A stretch of DNA of 64,000 bases from Nocardia colli (GCF_008704205.1 NZ_VXLC01000014.1:1-64000), one strand, 5' to 3'; positions 34,796-43,846 are shown, numbered from the stretch's first letter. The notes: generated by a model from the letters alone, not told the origin. Numbers and translations are program-made.

Positions 34796-36228
34796 CGACA
34801 ACCACCGACCAGGTGCAGCCGCTCACTCAGGAAGAGACCATCGCTTCGCTGGGTAAATACGGCTACGGCTGGGCCGATTCGGATGTGGCCGGAGCCAGCG
34901 CGCAACGAGGCCTGTCCGAGGCGGTTGTTCGCGACATCTCGGCGAAGAAGAGCGAGCAGGACTGGATGCTCGACATCCGGCTCAAGGCGCTGCGCATCTT
35001 CGATCGCAAGCCCATGCCGAACTGGGGTTCCAACCTCGACGGCATCGACTTCGACAACATCAAATACTTCGTCCGCTCCAGCGAGAAGCAGGCGGCGACC
35101 TGGGACGACCTGCCCGAGGACATCAAGAACACCTATGACAAGCTCGGCATCCCGGAAGCGGAGAAGCAGCGCCTGGTCTCCGGTGTCGCGGCGCAGTACG
35201 AGTCCGAGGTCGTCTACCACTCCATCCGTGAGGACCTGGAGAAGCAGGGCGTCATCTTCCTCGACACCGACACGGCGTTGAAGGAGCACCCGGAGCTGTT
35301 CCAGCAGTACTTCGGCACGGTGATCCCCGCGGGCGACAACAAGTTCTCCGCGCTGAACACCGCCGTGTGGTCGGGCGGCTCGTTCATCTACGTGCCGCCG
35401 GGCGTGCACGTCGACATCCCGCTGCAGGCCTACTTCCGGATCAACACCGAGAACATGGGCCAGTTCGAGCGGACCCTGATCATCGTCGACGAGGGCGCCT
35501 ACGTGCACTACGTCGAGGGCTGCACCGCGCCGATCTACAAGTCGGACTCGCTGCACTCCGCGGTGGTCGAGATCATCGTGAAGAAGGGCGGCCGCTGCCG
35601 CTACACGACCATCCAGAACTGGTCGAACAACGTCTACAACCTGGTCACCAAGCGGGCCAAGGCGGAGGCGGGCGCGACCATGGAGTGGGTCGACGGCAAC
35701 ATCGGCTCCAAGGTGACCATGAAGTACCCGGCGGTCTGGATGACCGGCGAGTACGCCCGCGGCGAGGTGCTCTCGGTGGCGTTCGCCGGCGAGGGCCAGC
35801 ACCAGGACACCGGCGCGAAGATGCTGCACCTGGCGCCGCACACCTCCTCGAACATCATCAGCAAGTCGGTGGCGCGCGGCGGTGGCCGGGCCTCCTACCG
35901 CGGCCTGGTGCAGGTGAACAAGGGCGCGTACGGGTCGAAGTCGACGGTGAAATGCGATGCGCTGCTTGTCGATACGATCAGCCGCTCGGACACCTACCCG
36001 TACGTCGACATCCGCGAGGACGACGTGACGATGGGTCACGAGGCCACCGTGTCGAAGGTGTCCGAGGACCAGCTGTTCTACCTGATGAGCCGCGGCATGA
36101 CCGAGGACGAGGCCATGGCCATGGTGGTGCGCGGCTTCGTCGAGCCCATCGCCAAGGAACTGCCGATGGAATACGCGTTGGAACTGAACCGGCTCATCGA
36201 GCTGCAGATGGAAGGAGCCGTCGGCTGA
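34792..36228 (+). CDS. sufB: Fe-S cluster scaffold protein SufB
   Basis: SufB is the scaffold of the SufBCD complex on which clusters are built. The 478-residue protein is uninterrupted, with the family blocks VWSGGSFIYVPPGVHVDIPL, VHYVEGCTAPIY, HSAVVEIIVKKGGRCRYTT and MGHEATVSKVSEDQLFYLMSRG. The mycobacterial SufB intein is absent. A strong GGAAGGAG ribosome site precedes ATG 34792, which overlaps the sufR stop (ATGA). sufD follows by stop/start overlap. Confidence 0.97.
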   Translation: MTTTTDQVQPLTQEETIASLGKYGYGWADSDVAGASAQRGLSEAVVRDISAKKSEQDWMLDIRLKALRIFDRKPMPNWGSNLDGIDFDNIKYFVRSSEKQAATWDDLPEDIKNTYDKLGIPEAEKQRLVSGVAAQYESEVVYHSIREDLEKQGVIFLDTDTALKEHPELFQQYFGTVIPAGDNKFSALNTAVWSGGSFIYVPPGVHVDIPLQAYFRINTENMGQFERTLIIVDEGAYVHYVEGCTAPIYKSDSLHSAVVEIIVKKGGRCRYTTIQNWSNNVYNLVTKRAKAEAGATMEWVDGNIGSKVTMKYPAVWMTGEYARGEVLSVAFAGEGQHQDTGAKMLHLAPHTSSNIISKSVARGGGRASYRGLVQVNKGAYGSKSTVKCDALLVDTISRSDTYPYVDIREDDVTMGHEATVSKVSEDQLFYLMSRGMTEDEAMAMVVRGFVEPIAKELPMEYALELNRLIELQMEGAVG

Positions 36229-37436
36229 TGGCGACAGGTGTCATTGGAGCGGTCGAGGGCGAGAACCCCGCGAAGCCGATTCAGAACCCGGGCGCTGGGG
36301 CCGCGACCAACAAGGGCGAGGTCTTCACCTCGTTCGACGTCAACGCCTTCGAGGTGCCGTCGGGCCGCGACGAGGAGTGGCGGTTCACCCCGCTGCGCCG
36401 GCTGCGCGGCCTGCACGACGGCTCCGCGGTGCGTGACGGTCAGGCCACGGTCGAGGTCAGCTCGGTCGAGGGCGTTCAGGTGGAAACCGTCGGGCGCGCC
36501 GACGAGCGCCTCGGTGCCGCCGGTACCCCCGCGGATCGCGTTGCCGCCCAGGCGTTCTCGGGCTTCGAGTCGGCGACCATCGTGTCGGTCGGCGCGGAGT
36601 CCGAGGTCGCCGAGCCGGTGGTCGTCACGGTCACCGGCCCCGGCGAGGGCCGGACCGCCTACGGCCACTTGCAGATCCGGCTCGGCAACTTCGCCACCGC
36701 CACCGTGGTCATCGACCAGCGCGGCAGCGGAACCTACGCGGAGAACGTCGAATTCGTGCTCGGCGACAGCGCCAAGCTGACCGTCGTCGCGGTGCAGGAC
36801 TGGGCCGACGACGCGGTCAACGCGACCGCGCACCACGCGCTACTCGGCCGCGACGCCACGCTGCGCCACATCGCCGTCACCCTCGGCGGCGACCTGGTCC
36901 GGCTCACCGGAACCGTCCGCTACGCGGGCCCCGGCGGCGACGCCGAGCTGCTCGGCCTCTACTTCGCCGACGCCGGTCAGCACTTCGAGCAGCGCCTGCT
37001 GGTCGACCACTCGCAGCCGAACTGCAAGTCGAACGTGCTGTATAAGGGTGCGCTGCAAGGCGATCCGGACTCGCCCAAGGGCGACGCGCGGACCGTGTGG
37101 GTCGGCGACGTGCTGATCCGCGCCGCCGCCGAGGGCACCGACACCTTCGAGGTGAACCGCAACCTGGTGCTCACCGACGGCGCGCGCGCCGACTCGGTGC
37201 CGAACCTGGAGATCGAGACTGGCGAGATCGCCGGCGCCGGTCACGCCAGCGCCACCGGCCGCTTCGACGACGAGCAGCTGTTCTACCTGCGCGCCCGCGG
37301 CATCCCGGAAGACGTGGCGCGCCGCCTGGTCGTGCGCGGCTTCTTCCAGGAGATCATCCAGAAGATCGCGGTCCCCGAGATCCGGGAGCGGCTGGAGTCG
37401 GCCATCGAGGCCGAGCTCGCCGCTGTCGGCGTCTGA
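36228..37436 (+). CDS. sufD: Fe-S cluster assembly protein SufD
   Basis: SufD pairs with SufB in the SufBCD complex and helps iron delivery. Conserved blocks include DEEWRFTPLRRLRGL, the beta-helix core, VDHSQPNCKSNVLYKGAL with the histidine and cysteine typical of SufD, and DDEQLFYLRARGIPE near the end. It has 402 residues. ATG at 36228 shares one base with the sufB stop, and GAAGGAG lies upstream. Confidence 0.95.
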   Translation: MATGVIGAVEGENPAKPIQNPGAGAATNKGEVFTSFDVNAFEVPSGRDEEWRFTPLRRLRGLHDGSAVRDGQATVEVSSVEGVQVETVGRADERLGAAGTPADRVAAQAFSGFESATIVSVGAESEVAEPVVVTVTGPGEGRTAYGHLQIRLGNFATATVVIDQRGSGTYAENVEFVLGDSAKLTVVAVQDWADDAVNATAHHALLGRDATLRHIAVTLGGDLVRLTGTVRYAGPGGDAELLGLYFADAGQHFEQRLLVDHSQPNCKSNVLYKGALQGDPDSPKGDARTVWVGDVLIRAAAEGTDTFEVNRNLVLTDGARADSVPNLEIETGEIAGAGHASATGRFDDEQLFYLRARGIPEDVARRLVVRGFFQEIIQKIAVPEIRERLESAIEAELAAVGV

Positions 37437-37503
37437 TGCGCGACTGCTTGCAGGTCGCGCACAACAACACAGCCACTCACTCCCACAAAGGAACTCGAAT
37501 TCG

Positions 37504-38280
37504 ATGACCACCCTGGAAATCAAGGACCTGCACGTCGAGGTCGCCAACCCGGACGCCTCCGGCGAGCCCATCAAGATCCTGAAGGGCGTCGACCTCACCA
37601 TCAAGTCCGGTGAGACGCACGCCATCATGGGCCCCAACGGCTCCGGTAAGTCGACCCTGTCCTACGCGATCGCCGGCCACCCGAAGTACACGGTGACCTC
37701 CGGCTCGATCACCCTCGACGGCGAGGACGTCCTCGCGATGTCCGTCGACGAGCGGGCGCGCGCGGGCCTGTTTCTGGCCATGCAGTACCCGGTCGAGGTC
37801 CCCGGCGTCTCCACCCCGAACTTCCTGCGCACCGCCGCCACCGCCGTGCGCGGCGAGGCGCCCAAGCTGCGGCACTGGGTCAAGGAGGTCAAGGAGTCGA
37901 TGGCCGAGCTGGAGATCGATCCGGCCTTCGCCGAGCGCAACGTGAACGAGGGCTTCTCCGGCGGCGAGAAGAAGCGCCACGAGATCCTGCAGCTTGGCCT
38001 GCTCAAGCCGAAGATCGCCATCCTGGACGAGACCGACTCCGGCCTGGACGTCGACGCGCTGCGCATCGTCTCCGAGGGCGTCAACCGCTACAAGGAGCGC
38101 GAGAACGGCGGCGTGCTGCTGATCACGCACTACACCCGGATCCTGCGCTACATCGAGCCGGAATTCGTGCACGTCTTCGTCAACGGCCGCATCGTCGCCG
38201 AGGGCGGCTCGGAGCTGGCCGACGAACTCGACGCCAACGGCTACGTCCGTTTTACCCAGACTGCTATTGCGGGAGCTTGA
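37504..38280 (+). CDS. sufC: Fe-S cluster assembly ATPase SufC
   Basis: SufC is the ABC-type ATPase of the SufBCD complex and is cytosolic, not a transporter. Walker A is GPNGSGKST, the signature FSGGEKKR, and Walker B ILDETDSGLDVDAL, with the SufC-specific TDSGLD in place of PTSGLD. ITHYTRILRYI carries the switch histidine. It has 258 residues. A 67-base gap, the longest inside this operon, separates it from sufD, and sufS starts one base after its stop. Confidence 0.97.
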   Translation: MTTLEIKDLHVEVANPDASGEPIKILKGVDLTIKSGETHAIMGPNGSGKSTLSYAIAGHPKYTVTSGSITLDGEDVLAMSVDERARAGLFLAMQYPVEVPGVSTPNFLRTAATAVRGEAPKLRHWVKEVKESMAELEIDPAFAERNVNEGFSGGEKKRHEILQLGLLKPKIAILDETDSGLDVDALRIVSEGVNRYKERENGGVLLITHYTRILRYIEPEFVHVFVNGRIVAEGGSELADELDANGYVRFTQTAIAGA

Positions 38281-38281
38281 T

Positions 38282-39535
38282 ATGACCGCCACGGTCCGCA
38301 CCCTCGACGTGGCCCGTATCCGGGCCGACTTCCCGATCCTGAGCCGCACGGTTCGGGACGGGAAACCGTTGGTGTACCTGGACTCCGGCGCGACCTCGCA
38401 GCGACCGCTGGCGGTGCTCGACGCGGAACGCGAGTTCCTGGTCACGCACAACTCGGCGGTGCACCGCGGTGCGCATCAGCTGGCCGAGGAGGCGACCGAC
38501 GCCTACGAGAGCGCCCGCGCGGACATCGCCCGGTTCGTCGGGGTCTATGCCGACGAGATCGTGTTCACCAAGAACGCGACCGAATCGCTGAACCTGGTGA
38601 CGTACTCGTTCGCCGACGATCGGTTCCCGTATCAGGTCGGTCCCGGTGACGAGATCGTCATCACCGAGCTGGAGCATCACGCGAATCTCGTTCCGTGGCA
38701 AGAGCTTGCGCGGCGGACCGGCGCGACGCTGAAGTGGTACGGAGTGACCGACGACGGGCGGATCGATCTCGATTCGCTCGAATTGTCGCCCGCCACCAAG
38801 GTTGTCGCGTTCACGCATCAGTCCAACGTGACCGGCGCGATCACCGATGTCGCCGAATTGGTCCGCCGGGCAAAGGCGGTCGGCGCGCTGACCGTGCTCG
38901 ACGCCTGCCAGTCGGTGCCGCACCTGCCGGTGGATTTCCGTGAGCTCGAGGTTGATTTCGCGGCGTTCTCCGGGCACAAGATGTTCGGTCCGTCCGGTGT
39001 CGGCGTGCTGTACGGGCGGCGTGCGCTGCTGGCCGAGACGCCGCCGTTCATCACCGGTGGTTCGATGATCGAGACCGTGACCATGGAGGCCACCACCTTC
39101 GCGGCGCCGCCGCAGCGGTTCGAGGCCGGCGTGCCGATGACCTCGCAGGTCGTCGGATTGGGCGCGGCCGTGCGGTATCTCGAAGCGCTCGGCATGGATG
39201 TCGTTGCGGAGCACGAACATTCGCTGGTCGGTGCCGCGATCGAGGGGCTGAACGCGATCGACGGTGTGCGGATCCTCGGCCCGGTCGAGAACGTGGACCG
39301 GGGTGGCGCGGTGTCGTTCGTGGTCGACGGTATCCACGCCCACGACGTCGGTCAGATTCTCGATGACGAAGGTGTCGCCGTCCGGGTCGGCCACTTCTGC
39401 GCGTGGCCGCTGCTGCGCCGGTTGGACGCCGCCGCGGCGGTACGCGCCTCGTTCGCCGCCTACAACACGCTCGACGAGGTCGACGCACTGGTCGCGGCCG
39501 TGCGGAAGGCTCAGAGCTTCTTTGGGGTTGCATAG
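38282..39535 (+). CDS. sufS: Cysteine desulfurase SufS
   Basis: SufS takes sulfur from cysteine with pyridoxal phosphate and passes it to SufU. Lys233 in FSGHKMFGPSG binds the cofactor, and Cys373 in RVGHFCAWPL is the persulfide cysteine. The short active-site loop RxGxxCA is of the SufS class. ATG at 38282 gives 417 residues and lies one base after the sufC stop. The adjacent sufU gene indicates the SufS-SufU sulfur transfer route. Confidence 0.96.
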   Translation: MTATVRTLDVARIRADFPILSRTVRDGKPLVYLDSGATSQRPLAVLDAEREFLVTHNSAVHRGAHQLAEEATDAYESARADIARFVGVYADEIVFTKNATESLNLVTYSFADDRFPYQVGPGDEIVITELEHHANLVPWQELARRTGATLKWYGVTDDGRIDLDSLELSPATKVVAFTHQSNVTGAITDVAELVRRAKAVGALTVLDACQSVPHLPVDFRELEVDFAAFSGHKMFGPSGVGVLYGRRALLAETPPFITGGSMIETVTMEATTFAAPPQRFEAGVPMTSQVVGLGAAVRYLEALGMDVVAEHEHSLVGAAIEGLNAIDGVRILGPVENVDRGGAVSFVVDGIHAHDVGQILDDEGVAVRVGHFCAWPLLRRLDAAAAVRASFAAYNTLDEVDALVAAVRKAQSFFGVA

Positions 39536-39538
39536 AAC

Positions 39539-40018
39539 ATGCGCATGGAGCAGATGTACCAGGAAGTGATCCTGGACCACTACAAGCACCCGCATCACCG
39601 CGGGCTGCGGGAGCCGTTCGGTGCCGAAGTGCACCACGTGAACCCGACCTGCGGTGACGAGGTCACTCTGCGCGTGCAGCTCGACGCCAACGGGGACGTC
39701 GCCGACGTCTCCTACGACGGTCAGGGTTGCTCGATCAGCCAGGCCTCGACCTCGGTCCTCACCGACCAGGTGATCGGCCTGCCGGTGCAGCAGGCGCTCA
39801 AGGTGGTCGACTCGTACAGCGAGATGATCTCCAGCCGCGGCACCGTCGAGGGTGACGAGGACATGATCGGCGACGGCATCGCCTTCGCCGGCGTCTCCAA
39901 GTACCCGGCGCGAGTGAAATGCGCCTTGCTCGGCTGGATGGCGTTCAAAGACGCGGTGGTCCGGATAACCTCGGCAGAAGAGGCGCAACGTTCGATGGGA
40001 AACGGGGATCAGGCATGA
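39539..40018 (+). CDS. sufU: Zinc-dependent sulfurtransferase SufU
   Basis: SufU accepts sulfur from SufS through a zinc-bound cysteine. Cys38 with Asp40, Cys64 and Cys128 form the expected zinc site, and the SufU-type insertion near GTVEGDEDMIGDG distinguishes it from IscU. Starts at 39539 and 39545 are both possible (159 or 157 residues). It starts three bases after sufS and its stop overlaps the next gene (ATGA). Confidence 0.95.
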   Translation: MRMEQMYQEVILDHYKHPHHRGLREPFGAEVHHVNPTCGDEVTLRVQLDANGDVADVSYDGQGCSISQASTSVLTDQVIGLPVQQALKVVDSYSEMISSRGTVEGDEDMIGDGIAFAGVSKYPARVKCALLGWMAFKDAVVRITSAEEAQRSMGNGDQA

Positions 40019-40383
40019 CCGACACACCGGCAACCGAGACGGCTGAGCAGGTCGAGCTGTCCGCCGAGGACATCAAGCGTCTCGAGGACCTCGAGGAGGC
40101 CATGCGCGACGTGGTCGACCCCGAGCTGGGCATCAACGTCGTCGACCTCGGCCTGGTCTACGGCCTGTCCGTGCAGGACGAGGTGGCCATCCTCGACATG
40201 ACCCTCACCTCCGCCGCCTGCCCCCTCACCGACGTCATCGAAGACCAGTCCCGCAACGCCCTCGTCCGCAGCGGCCTGGTAGACGACCTCAAAATCAACT
40301 GGGTCTGGATGCCCCCGTGGGGCCCCGACAAGATCACCGAAGACGGCCGCGAACAACTCCGCGCCCTCGGCTTCACCGTCTGA
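40015..40383 (+). CDS. sufT: Metal-sulfur cluster assembly factor SufT (DUF59/MIP18)
   Basis: This 122-residue protein is a single MIP18/DUF59 domain: LEEAMRDVVDPELGINVVDLGLVYGL, then MTLTSAACPLTDVIEDQ with the conserved cysteine, and WMPPWGPDKITEDGR. SufT proteins help mature Fe-S proteins. ATG at 40015 overlaps the sufU stop (ATGA). It closes the suf operon, and a hairpin follows at 40395. Confidence 0.94.
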   Translation: MTDTPATETAEQVELSAEDIKRLEDLEEAMRDVVDPELGINVVDLGLVYGLSVQDEVAILDMTLTSAACPLTDVIEDQSRNALVRSGLVDDLKINWVWMPPWGPDKITEDGREQLRALGFTV

Positions 40384-40394
40384 GTTCAGTTTCA

Positions 40395-40451
40395 CCGACA
40401 GCCGCTGAACGGAATGCCCTGGTCGAAGGGTGTTTCCTCAGCGGCTGTCGG
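40395..40451 (+). terminator. Hairpin after suf operon
   Basis: A perfect 14-bp inverted repeat, CCGACAGCCGCTGA (40395-40408) and TCAGCGGCTGTCGG (40438-40451), encloses a 29-base loop. It starts 12 bases after the sufT stop and lies before a converging gene. The stem is strong but the T-tract is poor (GCGTTTG), so it may stop both transcripts with Rho help or protect the 3' end. Confidence 0.65.
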
Positions 40452-40490
40452 CGTTTGTGCAGAGTGTCGTTGCTCGTCGGCCTGGCGGGG

Positions 40491-41141
40491 CTAGCCGAGG
40501 TGCCGACGGCGAATCACTTTGATCCCCAAGGCGACCATGATGGCGATAGATATGGTTCCGAAATTCATCCAGAAGTGCATGGAGCTCGGTGGAGCTTGGG
40601 CTAGCTCGCGCAGCATCGGATGTTCGAATGCCATTGTTGCCAGCAGGAAGCCAGCGAACAACCACAACACAATTATTGATCCCATGAACTTTCCCGGGTT
40701 CATCGCATTGGGTGCCAAGGCGATCGAGGTGGCCAGAATTGGTACGTAAGGGCTGTGTTCTAGTCCGCCGGTCTGCATGACGAGGAAAGCGAGCGCCAGG
40801 AATTGTGCGGTCGATGATGACCACACGAAGACCCAGTAAACCCACGGCGGCAATTCCGTCCGTTCACGGGCGGGCCGGACAGCGGCTGCGTTTCGCACCG
40901 CCTCGACCGTATCGTCGATCATCGTCGTTCCTGCGCCGATCACCAGCATGCCCAGGATCGCGCAGATCAGGTAGACGACGAAGGTCTGGCGGGGCACTGG
41001 GACCTGATCGCCGTAGAACCCCCACATGATGGCAATGAACAAGCCCACCAAGATTGCGGCAAGCGTGTTGACACCGGATTGCCTTTTCGTGGTCAGCGTC
41101 GCCAGGGCGCTGTTTCCGTCTTCGGAGGGATCAGGTGTCAC
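40491..41141 (-). CDS. Hypothetical polytopic membrane protein
   Basis: I do not recognise the family. The 216-residue protein has about five hydrophobic helices (near 25-40, 52-72, 102-120, 130-150 and 158-175, plus a possible last one at 190-208). Loops are short and the end is positively charged (IKVIRRRHLG). GTG at 41141 lies inside the end of the preceding phosphatidyltransferase gene (11-bp overlap), so both are translated together. A shared role in lipid or envelope modification is inferred only from that coupling. Confidence 0.75.
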   Translation of the reverse strand: MTPDPSEDGNSALATLTTKRQSGVNTLAAILVGLFIAIMWGFYGDQVPVPRQTFVVYLICAILGMLVIGAGTTMIDDTVEAVRNAAAVRPARERTELPPWVYWVFVWSSSTAQFLALAFLVMQTGGLEHSPYVPILATSIALAPNAMNPGKFMGSIIVLWLFAGFLLATMAFEHPMLRELAQAPPSSMHFWMNFGTISIAIMVALGIKVIRRRHLG

Positions 41142-41739
41142 TGCGACCCCTCTGTGGCGATGGCCAGGTGGCTGGCACCTGGACGATGCCGATGAGACTC
41201 CGGTCGGCGGTCAGCCGCACCATCTGAGCTGCATAGGTAATGGTGCACCACGCGAGGCCGGCAACCATGCTCCATGTCAGTGGCCACGGCACCTGACCTG
41301 TGTACGTCAGCAGACCTCCGGTCATGGCCGTTCCAATGCCTAGTGCCTTGTGTGGCAACGCACCGACACCGATGAAGCCGCGGCGGATCGCCTTGGTCGC
41401 CATGTACGACTGGAGGCAGTCCCTGACGATGAGCGCGAGCCACACCACCGGCACCGTGAAGGTGGCGATCGAGTAGGCCAGAAAGGCGCTGTGGATGGCC
41501 GCTCGATCGACTGTCGAATCCAGGGCGCGGCGGGTCATCGACTCCGGGCCGAACTTGCGGGCGAAGATCCCATCTAGGATGTCAAGGACCACAAACAGAA
41601 TCAGCCCCCCGACGGTGATATTCGGCGAGTGTGTGAGAACTCCGTAGATCATGACCGGAATCAAAGGTAGCCGCACATACGTCACGAGCACCGCGAGATG
41701 CTGCATCTTGGGCGGGGTAGCGGTCTCCAGGAGCAGCAT
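41131..41739 (-). CDS. CDP-alcohol phosphatidyltransferase-like membrane protein with altered motif
   Basis: The CDP-alcohol phosphatidyltransferase signature is recognisable: D-x-x-DG-x-x-AR-x8-?-x3-D-x3-D occurs as DILDGIFARKF...RALDSTVD. The glycine after the eight-residue spacer is replaced by arginine. Six or so hydrophobic helices fit the family. Enzymes of this type join an alcohol headgroup to CDP-diacylglycerol. I chose ATG at 41739 for the GAAAGG site upstream (202 residues), and ATG at 41787 is an alternative adding 16. Activity is uncertain because of the changed residue. Confidence 0.75.
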   Translation of the reverse strand: MLLLETATPPKMQHLAVLVTYVRLPLIPVMIYGVLTHSPNITVGGLILFVVLDILDGIFARKFGPESMTRRALDSTVDRAAIHSAFLAYSIATFTVPVVWLALIVRDCLQSYMATKAIRRGFIGVGALPHKALGIGTAMTGGLLTYTGQVPWPLTWSMVAGLAWCTITYAAQMVRLTADRSLIGIVQVPATWPSPQRGRSDT

Positions 41740-41787
41740 GGCGATGCCTTTCGTTGGGTGCGGATCAGAGTACTGATCGTCCGGCAT

Positions 41788-42105
41788 TCTCGAGTGTCAA
41801 TGAATACGCCTGTGGGAAAGCGGTTTTCAGTTCAACTCGATGTCTATCGAAACAAAACTTCTCTTGATGGAAATTGGTCGGGTGACCGACAGGGGTTGCG
41901 CGGACGGTGAGCATCGGCTCTGCGCCGCTGGGAAGGTACTGGAGAACTGCGGTCGTCGCCTGCGAAGGCGGCTAGTCGGCCGAATCTCGGTCGGCGCATT
42001 CGTCTGTGCTTCCGCTTTCGTTGGGCCGCAACGGGATACTGGACACGGAGGCATTGCTCAGCGATGATCAGCTTCGCGTTACTTCATTGAACCGGGGAGA
42101 ATCTG
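41788..42105. promoter_or_regulatory. Intergenic region between divergent genes
   Basis: No gene is supported in these 318 bases. Part of it (41830-41880) is richer in A and T than its surroundings, as expected for promoters of the phosphatidyltransferase pair (leftward) and the DUF4189 gene (rightward). GGGGAGA just before 42106 is the ribosome site of the latter. Confidence 0.4.
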
Positions 42106-42531
42106 GTGTCAGTTCTGAGTAGGGTCGCGGTCGGTGCGGCTCTGACATCCACTGCGGCGCTTGCCTTCGTGGGCGCGGGCTCGGCGGGTGCGGCGGGTAA
42201 TTACTATGGGACGCTGGCGCTTTCGCCGGGGACCGGGAAGGTGGTCGAGGCGACCGATCAGCCGACCTGGGTGGCGGCGGATGCGGCGGCGATCCGGAAC
42301 TGCGCGGTGTACGACTGCCGGATCATGGTGCGGTTCGCCAATGGTTGTGCGGCGATCGCGCGCGGCGCGGACGGGCAGTATGCGGCGGACTGGGCGGCGT
42401 CGCGGGAGGACGCGGAGCGGTTGGCGATCGCCAAGCTCGGTGAGAGTGCGCCGCCGTTCCCGGATCTGGGCAGTGCCTCGCCGCGGGCGGCGAGCATCGT
42501 GCTGTCTTCGTGCACCAAGAACGCCAGCTGA
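42106..42531 (+). CDS. Secreted DUF4189 protein (first copy)
   Basis: A signal peptide (about 1-29, ending SAGAAG) precedes a single DUF4189 domain. YYGTLALSP, the alternating small-residue helix WVAADAAAIRNC, and three or four cysteines (NC..YDC, NGC, SSC) that could form disulfides are visible. The family function is unknown, and DUF4189 proteins are common in Nocardia and mycobacteria. GTG at 42106 follows ACCGGGGAGA, giving 141 residues. A paralog follows 144 bases downstream. Confidence 0.85.
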   Translation: MSVLSRVAVGAALTSTAALAFVGAGSAGAAGNYYGTLALSPGTGKVVEATDQPTWVAADAAAIRNCAVYDCRIMVRFANGCAAIARGADGQYAADWAASREDAERLAIAKLGESAPPFPDLGSASPRAASIVLSSCTKNAS

Positions 42532-42675
42532 ATTTCGTGCGCGCTGCGATCTGAGGGTTTCACTTCGAAAGACCCTATGGCCCAGTCTATTTCGTTCGTC
42601 GAAATGATTTGGACAATTCGAGTGCCGTGCCCCATGATCTGACTCGGAGTTATTTCTTTCTCGGGGAGGATCACA

Positions 42676-43107
42676 ATGTCGTTGTCGCGCAAGGCTGCTC
42701 TAGGCCTGGTCGTGTCATCCGCGGCCGTCCTGGTCGCAGCCGGTGCGGGCGCCGCCCATGCCGGGCCGGACTCGGAGGGCAGGTACTACGGGTCGATCGC
42801 GTTGAACCCCAAGAACTGGGACACCGCGTCGGCGTGGAACTACTCGAGCTATGCCGGGTCCGACGCCCGCGCGCTGGCCGAGTGTGGCAGCCGGGACTGC
42901 TTCGTCGTCGTCCGCTTCTCGGACGGCTGCGGTGCGATCTCGGCCAGCTCGGACGGCAAATGGGCCGTCGGCACCGGCCGGGACCGGGGCGAGGCGGAAC
43001 GAAACGCCATCGCCGCCCTCGGCCCGCTGGCCCCGCCGTTCCCCAACTTCGGCAGCTCGGCACCCAAGCGGGCCGAGATCCTGCACTCGCAGTGCTCGCC
43101 GGAGTAA
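42676..43107 (+). CDS. Secreted DUF4189 protein (second copy)
   Basis: This is a paralog of the preceding gene. It has a signal peptide (about 1-30, ending AHAGP), then YYGSIALNP, DARALAECGSRDCFVVVRFSDGC and an SQC near the end. The cysteine layout is the same as in the first copy. ATG at 42676 follows GGGGAGGA, giving 143 residues. Each copy has its own ribosome site, and a strong hairpin at 43123 ends the pair. The role is unknown, presumably extracellular. Confidence 0.87.
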   Translation: MSLSRKAALGLVVSSAAVLVAAGAGAAHAGPDSEGRYYGSIALNPKNWDTASAWNYSSYAGSDARALAECGSRDCFVVVRFSDGCGAISASSDGKWAVGTGRDRGEAERNAIAALGPLAPPFPNFGSSAPKRAEILHSQCSPE

Positions 43108-43122
43108 GCACGGCATAACCGC

Positions 43123-43161
43123 AACGAGGGGTGTCCACGCCGAGCGCGGACACCCCTCGTT
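43123..43161. terminator. Bidirectional terminator hairpin
   Basis: AACGAGGGGTGTCC (43123-43136) and GGACACCCCTCGTT (43148-43161) form a perfect 14-bp stem with an 11-base loop. It lies between the converging DUF4189 and metI genes, 12 bases before the metI stop. A/T bases flank both sides (CATAACCGC and CAGTTATTG), so it could serve both directions. Confidence 0.8.
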
Positions 43162-43172
43162 CAGTTATTGCC

Positions 43173-43835
43173 TCAGCGGCGCAACACCTTTCGCGCCAGC
43201 CAGTTGCCGAAGAACTGAATCCCCTGCACGCCGGCGATGATGATCAGCGTGGCCACCAGGGTGACCTGCCAGTCGAACCGCTGATACCCGTAGACCAGCG
43301 CGAAATCGCCGAGCCCGCCGCCGCCGACGGTGCCGGCCATCGCGGAGATGTCCACGATCCCGATCACCACGAAGGTGTAGCCGAGCACCAGCGGCCCCAG
43401 CGCCTCGGGGATCAGCAGCGTGAAGATGATCCGCAACGGCCCGGCGCCGACCGCCCTGGCCGCCTCGATCACGCCGGGATCGACCGTCACCAGGTTCTGC
43501 TCCACGATCCGCGCGATGGCGAACGACGCCGCCACGATCATGACGAACGCCGCGGCGTCGGTACCGATAGTGGTGCCGACCACCTTCAACGTCACCGGGC
43601 CGAGCGCCGCGAGCAGGATGATGAACGGGATCGGCCGCACCACGTTCACGATCACGTTGAGCAGCACGTTGATCGGCGCGTTCGCCAGCAGTCCGCCCTT
43701 GCGGGTGGTGTAGAGCAGGGTGCCGAGGAAGAGCCCGATCAGCCCGCCGACCACGAAGGTGATCATCACCAGATAGATGGTGGTGCCGATCGCCTCGGTC
43801 AGGACCGGCTGGAGTTTGTCCCAATCTGTCTGCAT
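43173..43835 (-). CDS. metI: D-methionine ABC transporter permease MetI
   Basis: MetI is the membrane channel of the MetNIQ methionine importer. Five hydrophobic segments and the permease coupling loop (EAARAVGAGPLRIIFTLLIPEALGPL) are present, with GLGDFALVYGYQRFD near the end as in MetI proteins. It has 220 residues, normal for the family. It lies 11 bases after metN on the same strand, in the order metQ-metN-metI. Confidence 0.94.
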   Translation of the reverse strand: MQTDWDKLQPVLTEAIGTTIYLVMITFVVGGLIGLFLGTLLYTTRKGGLLANAPINVLLNVIVNVVRPIPFIILLAALGPVTLKVVGTTIGTDAAAFVMIVAASFAIARIVEQNLVTVDPGVIEAARAVGAGPLRIIFTLLIPEALGPLVLGYTFVVIGIVDISAMAGTVGGGGLGDFALVYGYQRFDWQVTLVATLIIIAGVQGIQFFGNWLARKVLRR

Positions 43836-43846
43836 CGGTACTCCTT

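Noticed and set aside
41827..42067. Two ~75-codon frames on opposite strands
   Set aside because: Neither has a good ribosome site or protein-like composition, and they overlap a likely promoter region.
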